Part shown: piece by piece, positions 9,288-17,785 of the stretch
Layout of the letters: every line of letters begins with the position of its first letter
How positions within the stretch are numbered: the first letter of the stretch is position 1
NCBI GenBank assembly: GCA_900095095.1
Contig: FMBT01000700.1
Span: 1-21,843, forward strand
Source: Fragilariopsis cylindrus CCMP1102
Lineage: Eukaryota > Bacillariophyta > Bacillariophyceae > Bacillariales > Bacillariaceae
Direction: 5' to 3'
Length of the DNA stretch: 21,843 nucleotides
Notes under the pieces: generated by a model
Databases searched by the model: none
Told to the model about the DNA's origin: nothing
The model's input: only the letters and a program-made list of their open reading frames with translations
Position numbers and translations under genes: made by a program

Positions 9288-11717
9288 ATGTCTTTTACAT
9301 TGATGACCAGGGCAGTGCCGGTAGTTGCACGGCAGCAACGACGACGGACAATAATATCGGGAGTAGCGGCGTCATTATCGTCGTCGTCGTCGTTATACTC
9401 TTCTGCCTATTTCACTACTGCTCTTCCTACGTCATATCCATATTCATATTCATCTCCACTTTCGATAAATAATTATCATCATCCGAATCAAAGACAACAA
9501 CAAAGACAACAACAACAAATACGATCGTATTTATTTATACCAATGTCATGGCCAGAATTAAAAGAACGTGCGGAACGTTGGTTAGAAAAAACGGAATCAA
9601 GGATAGTAAAAGTTCGATTATTGAATCGACAACGATTACAGAAATTACAACAATTACGACGACGAAAACGAGACAGAGACAGAGACGATAATGAAAATAA
9701 TAATGTTGTTCGTCGGCCAATAATAACACCAATAACAACTACTACAGCAGCAACTACAGCAACAGCAACAAATAGCAGTAGCAATAAAATACGTATAAAA
9801 TATCAAGGATGGAAAATACGACGAAAGGATCAATATGTAAGTTGGAAATCAAGACGGAAAGATCAATACATGAAACGAAAAGATCAATATGTAAGTTGGA
9901 AGTCACGACGGCGTGATCAATACGTACGTTATTGGACGAAGGATAATACTACTAGTACTAGTAGAATAAAGATGAAAGATAAATTAAAACTATCACTTAG
10001 GTTATGGGGACGAAAGAATATCCTACTAGAAGAATATTCAAAACCAGAATGGTTTGATTCCAAAACTGGTTATCCATTAACATCTAAAGATTCAACTGGG
10101 CAACGATATGTCAATCCATGGCAAAGTCAATCGACTAATGGTGTACAATCCATATCCGCGATATTCGAATGGCAATGTCAACGATTTATTCGAACAATGA
10201 GAAGAAGTTTAGCATTACCACTGTTATTATCATCCATAACATCAACCACAACCACAGCCACAACCACAGCCACAACGAGGTCGTCGTCTTTGTCTTTGTC
10301 TGATAACAATGACAATAATGACAATAATATATCTCCACTATCATCACAAACGATACAACCATTACCATTATTATTAAATCCAAATCTACCATCAGAAAGT
10401 GGTAGTAGAAGTAACGAATTATATATGACATGGATTGGTCATTCTACATGCTTGTTTCAAATGTGTAGTGGAAGTGGAAGTCAAAGTGGTGATCAAAGTG
10501 GTGATCAAAGTGGTCAAAATTATTCTAGTGATTATTGGTCTATTTTAACAGATCCAATGTTTAGTACAAGAGCATCACCCTATAAACATTGGATTGGTAT
10601 ACCACGTGATGTACAACCAGCATATACGATACAAGATATACTAAATCATCAACAACAACAACAACAACAACAGTGTACAAGTTTAGGAGGACAAGAAGAA
10701 ACAACTAAAGAAGAAGAAGAAGAAGAAGAAGCACAAGCACTATTACCGGGACTACTAGATATATGTTGTATAACACATGATCATTATGATCATATGGATA
10801 TGAACAGTGTTCGAGAATTAAAGGATCATGTACAATTATGGATTGTACCATTAGGTATAGCTGATTGGTTAGTGGAACGATGTTCTATAAATCGGAAACA
10901 AATCATTGAATTAGAATGGTGGCAAAATGTACGTATTATTCGTAGTAAAAAGAAGACTAATAAGAATGGTCGTCGTCGCCGTGTTGTAATTATCGAAGAC
11001 GACGACGACGTGGGGAGCAGCAACAACACCAATGATGACAATGACAATAACAGCGACAGCGACAATAATGAGATATTAACAATCACATGTTGTCCTGCCA
11101 GTCATTGGTCAGGACGAACTATATTAGATCGTAATAAACGTTTATGGTGTTCATTTGCAATGTCTCTATCAACAACGTCAGCACCATCAGCATCGACTTC
11201 AGCATCAGCATTGTCGTCGTATGAATCTGAATCAAAATCAAAATCGTTGCTATCATCATCAAATACAAATACAAATACAAAGAAATTATTTGATATATTC
11301 TTTTGTGGTGATACATCGTATCCAAATAATTTTCCATTATTTCGTCAAATTGGTGACGCGTTAGGTCCATTTGATTTATCATGTATACCAATTGGTGCAT
11401 ATTTGCCGAAAGAAATGAATAAGGATGCACATTGTGATCCATATGAAGCACTTCAAATACATAATGATATACAATCAAAACAGAGTATTGCAATACATTG
11501 GGGATCATTTAATTTAGGAGAAGAACCATTATATGAGCCACCACAATTATTATATGATGCAATATTAAAACAAGAAGAAATAGAAAAGAAGAAACTGGAA
11601 CAGAAACAAAAACAACAGCGGGTAGACAATAATGATGATGACGATAAGGAAGTATCATCATGCCCATCTATAAAATTTGATGTTTTGAGACATGGAGAAA
11701 GCCGGAAAATAATATAA
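9288..11717 (+). CDS. NAPEPLD: NAPE-PLD-type metallo-beta-lactamase-fold phospholipase D
   Basis: This 809-residue unbroken ORF matches the NAPE-hydrolysing phospholipase D family, which releases N-acylethanolamines from N-acyl-phosphatidylethanolamine. The family core is recognisable from STGQRYVNPW through WIGHSTCLFQ, LTDPMFSTRASP, the metal motif THDHYDHMD (H497, H499, D501, H502), VPLGIADWL, ELEWWQNV, SHWSGRT (H606), FCGDTSYP (D675), GPFDLSCIPIGAY, HCDPYEALQIH, AIHWGSF (H737) and, at the end, LRHGES. All expected zinc ligands are present. The protein is about twice the length of the human enzyme (about 390 residues). The extra length is Ser/Thr/Asn/Gln/Glu insertions between core blocks plus a 230-residue N-terminus. 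The N-terminus is basic and Ser-rich without acidic residues (MSFTLMTRAVPVVARQQRRR), compatible with mitochondrial targeting; I see no ASAFAP-like plastid motif. ATG 9288 is the first in frame. Substrate choice is inferred from the family; related UlaG-like lactonases share the fold but lack these NAPE-PLD-specific blocks. Confidence 0.9.
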   Translation: MSFTLMTRAVPVVARQQRRRTIISGVAASLSSSSSLYSSAYFTTALPTSYPYSYSSPLSINNYHHPNQRQQQRQQQQIRSYLFIPMSWPELKERAERWLEKTESRIVKVRLLNRQRLQKLQQLRRRKRDRDRDDNENNNVVRRPIITPITTTTAATTATATNSSSNKIRIKYQGWKIRRKDQYVSWKSRRKDQYMKRKDQYVSWKSRRRDQYVRYWTKDNTTSTSRIKMKDKLKLSLRLWGRKNILLEEYSKPEWFDSKTGYPLTSKDSTGQRYVNPWQSQSTNGVQSISAIFEWQCQRFIRTMRRSLALPLLLSSITSTTTTATTTATTRSSSLSLSDNNDNNDNNISPLSSQTIQPLPLLLNPNLPSESGSRSNELYMTWIGHSTCLFQMCSGSGSQSGDQSGDQSGQNYSSDYWSILTDPMFSTRASPYKHWIGIPRDVQPAYTIQDILNHQQQQQQQQCTSLGGQEETTKEEEEEEEAQALLPGLLDICCITHDHYDHMDMNSVRELKDHVQLWIVPLGIADWLVERCSINRKQIIELEWWQNVRIIRSKKKTNKNGRRRRVVIIEDDDDVGSSNNTNDDNDNNSDSDNNEILTITCCPASHWSGRTILDRNKRLWCSFAMSLSTTSAPSASTSASALSSYESESKSKSLLSSSNTNTNTKKLFDIFFCGDTSYPNNFPLFRQIGDALGPFDLSCIPIGAYLPKEMNKDAHCDPYEALQIHNDIQSKQSIAIHWGSFNLGEEPLYEPPQLLYDAILKQEEIEKKKLEQKQKQQRVDNNDDDDKEVSSCPSIKFDVLRHGESRKII
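9819..9926 (+). repeat. 54-bp in-frame tandem duplication in the NAPE-PLD-like N-terminus
   Basis: Residues 178-195 and 196-213 are two copies of an 18-residue unit of the form (R/K)RKDQYVSWKSRR(K/R)DQY(M/V). At the DNA level a 19-base stretch at 9828-9846 repeats exactly at 9882-9900, 54 bases later. Each unit is itself built from a smaller RRKDQY half-repeat. The unit is strongly basic and lies outside the catalytic core, so a membrane-binding or purely structural role is possible. Both copies contain the string GTAAGT, but the frame stays open, so no intron is needed. Confidence 0.85.
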
Positions 11718-12161
11718 TTTCGAGAGAGGAGCGAGGTCGAAAGATACAGCACGGTACAGTAGAATAGCGTCTCATTCCAGCTGTACAGTAGCTGTTAGTC
11801 TAATACATGGGGAATTTTAAAAAGTATTACTACGGTCATACTGGTGTTTGTACGTTGAGTGTTGTTTTTGTTGTCAGCTATTTTGCTGGATTGGATTTGG
11901 CAGAATTTGCGAATTTCTTGGATTTTCTTTTCACGCAATAACGCCGTCGTGTCTGGGACAAATTCATTCGAAATAAATAATTTGAGTCGTGCTTAAATAA
12001 ATGTGTTGTTCTGGCTAAATTTACCACAGCACCTAACTGGAGCATCCGAGAAAATTAACAATAAAAAGCCTATTACGAAAACTACGCCTGCTTTGCCTCT
12101 ATAATGTTACATTTTCCTCCTCGTTCGCGCTACACATCCTCTACTACTTTTGTAACGGTGG
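11718..12161. other. Intergenic region downstream of the NAPE-PLD-like gene
   Basis: About 440 bases with no long ORF, RNA gene or clear repeat. It presumably contains the 3' UTR of the NAPE-PLD-like gene and any promoter for the doubtful ORF at 12162. I see nothing else. Confidence 0.5.
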
Positions 12162-12383
12162 ATGCAGATTTATTACCCGCCGCCACCACCACCACGAGAT
12201 GATAGAATCTTAGCTCTTCTTTCACTGATACTATTACTACTCCTTGTACCGCCACGACTCGTACTACTACTAGCAGTAGTAGCTGTCGTTGTCATGGCCA
12301 ATCCATCCACTGCGGCAGCAGTAGATGATGATGACATGATCGATTTTCAGTTAATATTTACCCAAAAGTGCGACAAGGATTGA
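12162..12383 (+). CDS. Possible small secreted or membrane ORF, doubtful
   Basis: This 73-codon ORF has a Pro run (residues 6-11), then a long Leu/Val-rich hydrophobic stretch (about 17-45) ending in AVVVMANPSTAAA, which would pass as a signal peptide or signal anchor, and a short acidic tail (VDDDDMIDFQ). It has no recognised family. Its last 26 bases overlap the end of the minus-strand membrane-protein gene (12358-12832), so the two would be convergent. Trinucleotide repeats can produce Leu/Val-rich frames by chance, and this may be such a case or a first exon. Confidence 0.25.
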   Translation: MQIYYPPPPPPRDDRILALLSLILLLLLVPPRLVLLLAVVAVVVMANPSTAAAVDDDDMIDFQLIFTQKCDKD

Positions 12384-12832
12384 TTAAGAACGATCCAAAG
12401 ATATGAAACCAAATACGATCATCCTCATCACCGTCATCGCCGTCGTCGACGATATCGCTAATGCCGACGACGATATTAGAATCGCTGATGCTACTGCTGT
12501 GGTTTCTTCTTCCATCTTGTATTTCATTGTTACAATCTAAGATATAACAAACAATTGATATTGATACAATCCATAATATAAGTCTCATGATAAAAAAAAT
12601 AAGCATCGTCCATGACGATGACGATGATGATGACGATGATGACGATGACGATGACCACAGACCTCGTGTTGCGAACCATCCACCTAATGTCATAGAATCT
12701 GTAATGAATGTAACAGTGCATAATGCGATATATCCTCGACCTAGCATACCAATTGATTTGAATGGGTTTTGTTATTGTTATTGTATTGCCATTGTTACTG
12801 ACGTTTGGTACGAGTGATTGGGTAAAAGTCAT
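12358..12832 (-). CDS. Small two-TM protein of unknown function, one frame break
   Basis: The intact part (ATG 12747 to stop 12358, 129 residues) begins MLGRGYIALCTVTFITDSMTLGG, has a Ser run (14 residues, from a TCA/TCG repeat), a second hydrophobic segment (about 47-67, TMLIFFIMRLILWIVSISIV) and an acidic tail (DIVDDGDDGDEDD). Codon use (GGT, GGA, TTA, ACA, GCA) matches the confident genes, supporting the minus strand over the poly-Asp frame opposite. Upstream, another frame reads MTFTQSLVPNVSNNGNTITIT from ATG 12832. It joins the main frame as NPFKSIGMLG if one base fewer is supposed in the A4 tract (T4 at 12767-12770 on plus). That break has the opposite sign to the others in this window, so the start is uncertain. 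It may simply start at 12747. No family is recognised. Confidence 0.5.
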
Positions 12833-13097
12833 AGCACGTACCAATAATGATATAAAATGATCATCAATAGTTCAGAAATAATAAACTATTGTGTAGTAGA
12901 GTTCTAGTACACGACGTAATGTAGTAGCAGTGGGACTATTTCGTCTTCTTTTTGATCTTGAGTATATACCCAGGTATTAAAATCAAATGCAATACGAAAC
13001 AATTTCGTATGAATGGTAACGTGAGAAAAGAAGATGAAGATGAAGAACCGTCCTTGCTGTTGGTTGTTGTTGATGATGATGATTACCGTTGTGATCG
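12833..13097. other. Gap between two minus-strand genes, coding status unclear
   Basis: On the minus strand, several overlapping frames here look partly protein-like. One frame gives SSSSTTTNSKDG followed by SSSSSSFLTLPF, and another gives RIAFDFNTWVYTQDQKEDEI. None links cleanly to the rhomboid gene upstream or the small membrane protein downstream. It could be UTR or a broken extension of either gene. I do not call a gene. Confidence 0.35.
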
Positions 13098-14675
13098 TTA
13101 TGTCATTGTTATTCTTGCTGCTCCCCAGACGTAACCACTACTTGCTGCTGCTGCTGCTGCTAATTCCTTTACTTGTCCTTGTCCTACCAAGACGTGACCT
13201 CGTCCTCGTTCGGTATCATAGTCATAGTCATCATTACGATAATTCATATTCGTCATTTCGTCGTTACGTGTACTTACTATAGAGCAAAAATATTTACCAA
13301 ATACCATATCAATGGAAATAATATTGATGGTTGTGATAATTCTAAGGATGGTAATATATTCCAATACCATAAAAATCCTATTATGATACCACTTAAGTGT
13401 CCTATAAAACTAACATTTTTTAATAGAAATTGTAACAATACTAATTGGACAATCGGTCCCCAATTAAATTTAAATCCATTTGTTGTAAGTTCATATGTTT
13501 GAAAACATACTTGTGTTAGCATTGGTATTGGACATATTTGTTGATTCTTATCTAATGATAATGTCATATAGGTTGACCAACAAAATAATATACCAGAAAA
13601 TCCAACCATATTAGGAAATTTTGTGGTTATGCTTTTTATTCTAGGCCTAGTAGTAGTAGTAGTAGTAGTAGTAGTAGAGTTATTCGTCCCCCCTCTTACT
13701 ACTAATAGTCGTTGTGTTATTTCTTCTTTATATAATGTAATATAATAACACATATTGTTGTATATCCAAGGAATGAACACGTCCATAAAAATAATGGTAT
13801 TGCACCAAGTGATGTTTCTAATATTTCACCTACTTGTAATAATGTCATCATATTCATACCAATATGCCATATATCAAAATGTGCTAAATTTCCTGTTATA
13901 CCTCTACTAAAATCACCAAAGGTTGTCCTTGTCGTTGTCCTCGTTGTTCCAATTGTTGCAATAATTTTCTCATTTAATGCAACTTTCGATGGACTAATAC
14001 GATTATTCCAATATAATATATATAAACCAATATTAAGTAATAACCAAAAATAGGTTGTTATTGGTAATAATTTTGTTCTAGTAGCGGTGGTAGAGGATTT
14101 GTTTGGATTCTTTCGAAACCCTGTTGCTGTTGATGTTGAGGATATTATTGTTGCTTCTGGCTCTACTGCTACTGTTGCTGCTGCTAGAGAATAGTCATAA
14201 TGATATAACAAAATAGGAAGAGTAGTAGTTTCAGCAGCAGTAGAAGGGGACGACAGTTTTTCTGCAGCATGTTGTTGTGCTCCGTCCATTATAGTCGTAA
14301 CGAGTTTTACAATGCTTGGTGGTGCACTATCATACCAAAATCTTTTCGTGTAGGAATAAAATAATATTCTTGTTGTTGTTGCTGTTGATGTTGATAAGGT
14401 CCTTTACAATAAATTCCATCTAGTGATGATGACGTTGTTGACGTTGTTGACGTTGTTGAATTATAGTTATCATATATATTAATAGCACATCTTTCAAAAT
14501 GAAGTAATTGATTCAGATGAAAATATGTTACACTCATCGGTAAAATCAATATTAATCCTACCAAGATTGACCATTCACGGAAACCTTTACTATTCGATGA
14601 TAATGATTGATGGTCGATACGCCTACGACGAGATAACTGCAATCCATTATTGATAATATTACCATTCACAATCAT
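13098..14675 (-). CDS. Rhomboid-family intramembrane serine protease (three frame breaks)
   Basis: This is a multi-pass membrane protease of about 525 residues, reconstructed across four overlapping minus-strand frames (14675-14307, 14289-13717 and upstream, 13786-13277, and a tail ending 13098). The catalytic set is complete. HFDIWHIGMN gives the HxxxxHxxxN motif, with its oxyanion Asn codon at about 13852-13854. GFSG carries the nucleophile Ser (codon 13595-13597). GHLSG carries the catalytic His (codon 13397-13399). Further membrane segments are WSILVGLILILPMSVTYF, YFWLLLNIGLYILYW, IPLFLWTCSFLGYTTICVII and the C-terminal LFPLIWYLVNIF. A Thr run from a GTA repeat sits in the loop before GFSG. 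The tail (DDYDYDTERGRGHVLVGQGQ) is soluble. Breaks lie near 14337-14340, 13727-13729 and 13286-13290, each fixed by one extra A/T. Location could be mitochondrial, plastid or secretory; no clear targeting signal decides. Start ATG 14675 is the first Met before the first TM. Confidence 0.82.
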
Positions 14676-15333
14676 TATGATGCATCACTTGACTGACTTT
14701 GACTTATTTGACAGTTGATACAAACTTGACACTTGACACTTGAAATTCAATCAACACAACACAACTCACAAATGAACAGACTCAATTATATAATAAAGTT
14801 TTCTCCGTCGTCTAATAATGACAATGACAGTCCAGTCGTCGTCGTGCCACTTTTCGCTACTTGATCTATCTATCTATCTTTCCTTCCTTCTTTCCTTCCT
14901 TCCTATCTTCCTTCCGTATACCACACCAGCACCAGTATCAGCACAACTTTGTAATTAACCGCACACCACCCCTAGCGTATTGCTTCTCCAAGCGTATCTT
15001 TTAAAAGTTGATGAAGTGTTCTGTTCGATATATACCGTATACAGTACCAGGAAGAATGGTTGTTTGTTCTATTGCTTTTTGCCCTAGCTAGCCTAGCTTA
15101 CTACAGTAGAAAACTAAACACCACAAGCAACGCTGTTGAGAGGAGAGGAGAGAACCGACCGATGTTTGCTTGTCGTTGTACTGTATGACAGCTATGATGT
15201 ACTTGTTTGTTTGTTTGTTGTAGCTGTCTTTTTTTGTCAAAAATCTTATTTCTTGCTTCTTTGTGATACAAACGCAAAACCTTGATTTAAAAATATATTA
15301 TTGTTTATATATCCAAAATTTTGGTATGGAGGA
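14676..15333. other. Intergenic region between rhomboid gene and 5S rRNA
   Basis: This should contain the rhomboid promoter and 5' UTR and, at its right end, the upstream region of the 5S gene. It has several simple repeats: ACTTGAC units at about 14700-14745, a CTAT/CTTCC-rich tract at about 14863-14915, and TTTG units at about 15202-15221. No ORF or RNA gene other than 5S is supported. Confidence 0.55.
14863..14915 (+). repeat. Pyrimidine-rich tetranucleotide microsatellite
   Basis: CTAT repeats run into TTCC/CTTC repeats, a mixed pyrimidine tract of about 50 bases upstream of the rhomboid gene (purine-rich on the gene's strand). Confidence 0.75.
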
Positions 15334-15451
15334 GAGAACGACCATACCAACATGACAGCACCGCTTCCCGTCTGCTCAGCGAAGTTAAGCATGTTCGGGC
15401 CTGGTTAGTACTACGGTGGGGGACCACGTTGGAATCCCAGGTGTTGTTCTC
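15334..15451 (+). rRNA. RRN5S: 5S ribosomal RNA
   Basis: This 118-nt sequence has all the hallmarks of a eukaryotic 5S rRNA. The first nine bases (15334-15342, GAGAACGAC) pair fully with the last nine (15443-15451, GTTGTTCTC), with one G-U, giving helix I. CCATACCAA follows the first strand. The internal Pol III control region is clear: an A-box/IE region around AGCGAAGTTAAGC (about 15379-15391) and a C-box with GGGCCTGGTTAGTAC (about 15398-15412). GGGGGACCACGTTGG and ATCCCAGGTG complete the 3' half. A T-run follows directly. Only one copy is in the window; dispersed 5S copies are common in microalgae. The ORFs over it are meaningless. Confidence 0.96.
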
Positions 15452-15457
15452 TTTTTT
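15452..15457 (+). terminator. RNA polymerase III T-run terminator of the 5S gene
   Basis: Six T directly follow the last base of helix I, with more T-runs just after (to about 15480). This is the usual Pol III stop signal. Confidence 0.85.
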
Positions 15458-16424
15458 CTTTTTGTCTTTATTTTTTTTTAATTATTTTTGTCTTTTTTAT
15501 TTGTGAAATAACTAAACAATGCTTTGGTTTGTGTTGGCTGCTTTTTAGCCTACTTTTTAGCCTACCTACCTTGCTGTAGTAATACTTTCTCATCACAGGT
15601 AAAGTTGTACTGTTTTCTTACAGTTTGTTTGTTTGTTTCCATCCATTCCTTCCTTTCATTCCCCTCTTCTACTATTTATCTGATAATGCATGCTCTGACT
15701 GGATGAGAAATGAGGAAAAAGTTCATAGTCTTTTTTCTCTCTCTCATCTTTTCAATAGCAGCAACTACATTACCTTTCCAATTTCTCTACTTTCTTTTAG
15801 CATTAGATGAATCAGTATCAGTTGAGGAGTTTTTGCATGTAATGTGCATGCTCCAGTGTAGAGTGTACATGCTGGTGTGGTTTGTTCTGCGCTTCTTAGC
15901 TTTGTGTTCTATTCCATGCATGTTGTTTGATATTGTTTGGTTGCCAGAAATAGATATGTCCATAGTATGGAACAGGAGTGGATTGACCAGTGAGATAAAC
16001 CAACAATGCTGTTGCCCCTTAAATCATCTCTATACACAATCTTTCACTAGTTCCACTTTGGTGCGTTACACCCCTCAAATAGTCATCATTCTTTTGAATT
16101 TTTGTGCAGGGTGACCTATTAGAAGGCTTGAATAATGTTCCCCTTGGAACACTTGGAGCTACTTCTTTTTAGTCGCGCAAGTCGTATTTAATGAAATTTC
16201 ATAGCTCGTGTGCATAGTGGTGGTATTATGCACTGTATGTATAAAATAAATGGTAGCACAACAACAAACAAATCTTACATTGTACAAACTCTTTCTGTTG
16301 GAGAAGCTACCTACTACTGTATTTATATGGTAGCTGATTATCATGCCAGATAGTCAGGGAATACCTGCTCACCTTATCATAGTTGAGCCGCATCCATCCT
16401 TATTACACCTATTATTATTATATA

Positions 16425-16458
<34 letters not shown>

Positions 16459-16610
16459 TTGATTTTGCACAGAAGTAGGCTCAGTAAGATACAAAATGCA
16501 AACACTAGGTGTGATTAGTAGTCCTCTTGTATGGATCCTAACTGAGATAATTATCAAACAACTAATAATTGCAACTACACCTACACGTACTAGGCTCCAC
16601 AAAACATGCA
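15458..16610. other. Intergenic region between 5S rRNA and the tandem array
   Basis: No gene is supported. The longest ORF (15710-16114, 134 codons) starts with a hydrophobic stretch but has no low-complexity signature, domain or codon use like the real genes. Other content: a direct repeat of TTTTTAGCCTAC (about 15542-15566), a small palindrome GTTCC-CCTT-GGAAC (about 16137-16150), and an AT dinucleotide microsatellite at 16421-16459. Confidence 0.5.
16421..16459 (+). repeat. AT dinucleotide microsatellite
   Basis: About 39 bases of nearly pure TA/AT with a single C interruption, 150 bases before the tandem array. Confidence 0.85.
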
Positions 16611-17785
16611 ATCATCCGCGACCACAGGAAAAGGAAAGTTGTGTGGGAGGCAAACACAGTGTTCTAGTACTTTATGTGAATGTTTTTGCACCTGACTCAT
16701 CTGGTGTTGTCATTTGAAACCATTTCAAATGAGATATCTTGTGTTCATTTCTGATATCGAAAATCATGTTGTTTTTGTGCCTCCTGCCATAATGGCAAAA
16801 TGAATGTTGTTCCACAACCATAGGAAAAGAAATGTTGGAGGAGGCAAATACAATATTCTAGTACATTGTGTGGAAGCCAGTGCACCTGACCCATCTGGTG
16901 CTGTCCTATGGAACAACCCTTTCAATTGAGAATTTTTGTTGTTCATTTCTAATCAGAAATCTTTTTTTTTTTGCCTGCAATTTTATTCCACAACCATATG
17001 GACAGCAAAGTTGTAGGAGGCACAAACAATATTCTAGTACACTAAGTGGATGCTTTTGCACCTGACCCATCTGGTGCTGTCCTCTGCAACCCTTTCAAAT
17101 GAGATATTGTGTGGTTCATTTCTGATCAAAAATCTTGTTATTTTTGTGCGTGCAACAACAGTAAAACAAATTTTATTCCTCAACCACAGCAACAGAAAAC
17201 TTGTGGGATACAAACACAATGTTCTAGTATACTATGTGGATGTTTGTGCACCCAATCTATTTGGTGTTGTCCTCTGCAACCCTTTCAAATGAGATATTTT
17301 TGTGGTTCAGTTCTGATCAAAAATCTTGTTTTTTTTTACCTGCCACAAAAGCGAAATGAATTTTATTCCTCAACCACATGAACAGAAAAGTTGGAGGAGG
17401 CAAACACAATGTTCTAGTACACTATGTGGATGCTTGTGCACCTGACCCATCTGGTGCTGTCCTATGGAACCCTTTCAATTGAGAATTTTTGTTGTTCATT
17501 TCTAATCAGAAATCTTGTTTTTTTTGCCTGCAATTTTATTCCACAACCATATGGACAGCAAAGTTGTATATATAATTTATTATTTAATAGCTGCAGCTTT
17601 GCTCCTTAAGGTCTTAGAAAGACAGAAAGTCAACAATCTACCCGCCAAAGACAGCAAAGTTGTAGGAGACAGACACGATGTTCTGGCACACTATGTGGAT
17701 GCTAGTGCACCCAACCCATCTAGTCTTGTCCTCTGGCAGGTGTTGTCATCTGCAACCCTTTTATATGAGATATTTTGTTGTGTGT
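16611..17785 (+). repeat. Tandem array of about six units, 175-190 bp each
   Basis: A conserved anchor (GTTCTAGTAC or a close variant) recurs at 16661, 16855, 17031, 17221, 17411 and 17680, so spacings are 194, 176, 190, 190 and 269. Each unit carries, in order, the anchor, CTATGTGGATGC, TGCACCTGACCCATCTGGTG, a CAACCCTTTCAA block, a TTCATTTCTGATC block, a T-run, and a CCACAACCA block with GTTGTAGGAGGCAAACAC. There are two subtypes. Short units (2 and 5) have CAATTGAGAATTTTTG and lack the CAACAATGGCAAAATGAA part; long units (1, 3 and 4) have CAAATGAGATAT and keep it. Unit 6 is partial, and unit 5 carries an extra 96 bases. Repeated short ORFs here are by-products. No coding or structural RNA role is evident; it behaves like a small satellite or a decayed element cluster. 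Confidence 0.85.
17554..17664 (+). repeat. 96-bp insertion in repeat unit 5, flanked by 15-bp direct repeats
   Basis: The 15-mer GACAGCAAAGTTGTA is at 17554-17568 and again at 17650-17664. Subtracting the 96 bases between the copies brings unit 5 to about 173 bases, the length of the other short unit (176). The inserted stretch (17569-17649) begins TATAATTTATTATTTAATAG and is unlike the rest of the array. The direct repeats look like a target-site duplication, but I see no terminal inverted repeats, so a short non-autonomous element is possible but not shown. Confidence 0.6.

Noticed and set aside
10186..11508. Minus-strand ORFs of 81-129 codons inside the NAPE-PLD-like gene
   Set aside because: They are shadows of its CDS, which has all family motifs in one frame.
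12587..12817. Plus-strand ORF with 14 Asp in a row
   Set aside because: It is the opposite strand of the Ser run of the small membrane protein, whose codon use and TM segments fit better.
15321..15506. 61-codon ORF over the 5S gene
   Set aside because: The sequence is a clear 5S rRNA with paired ends and internal promoter boxes.
15710..16114. 134-codon ORF with a hydrophobic N-terminus
   Set aside because: The hydrophobic start arises from a TTTC/TCTC-rich stretch. There is no domain, the composition is Cys/Leu-rich like the surrounding noncoding DNA, and codon use does not match.
16611..17785. CRISPR-like array
   Set aside because: The units are tandem, 175-190 bp, without short identical repeats and unique spacers, and the context is eukaryotic.
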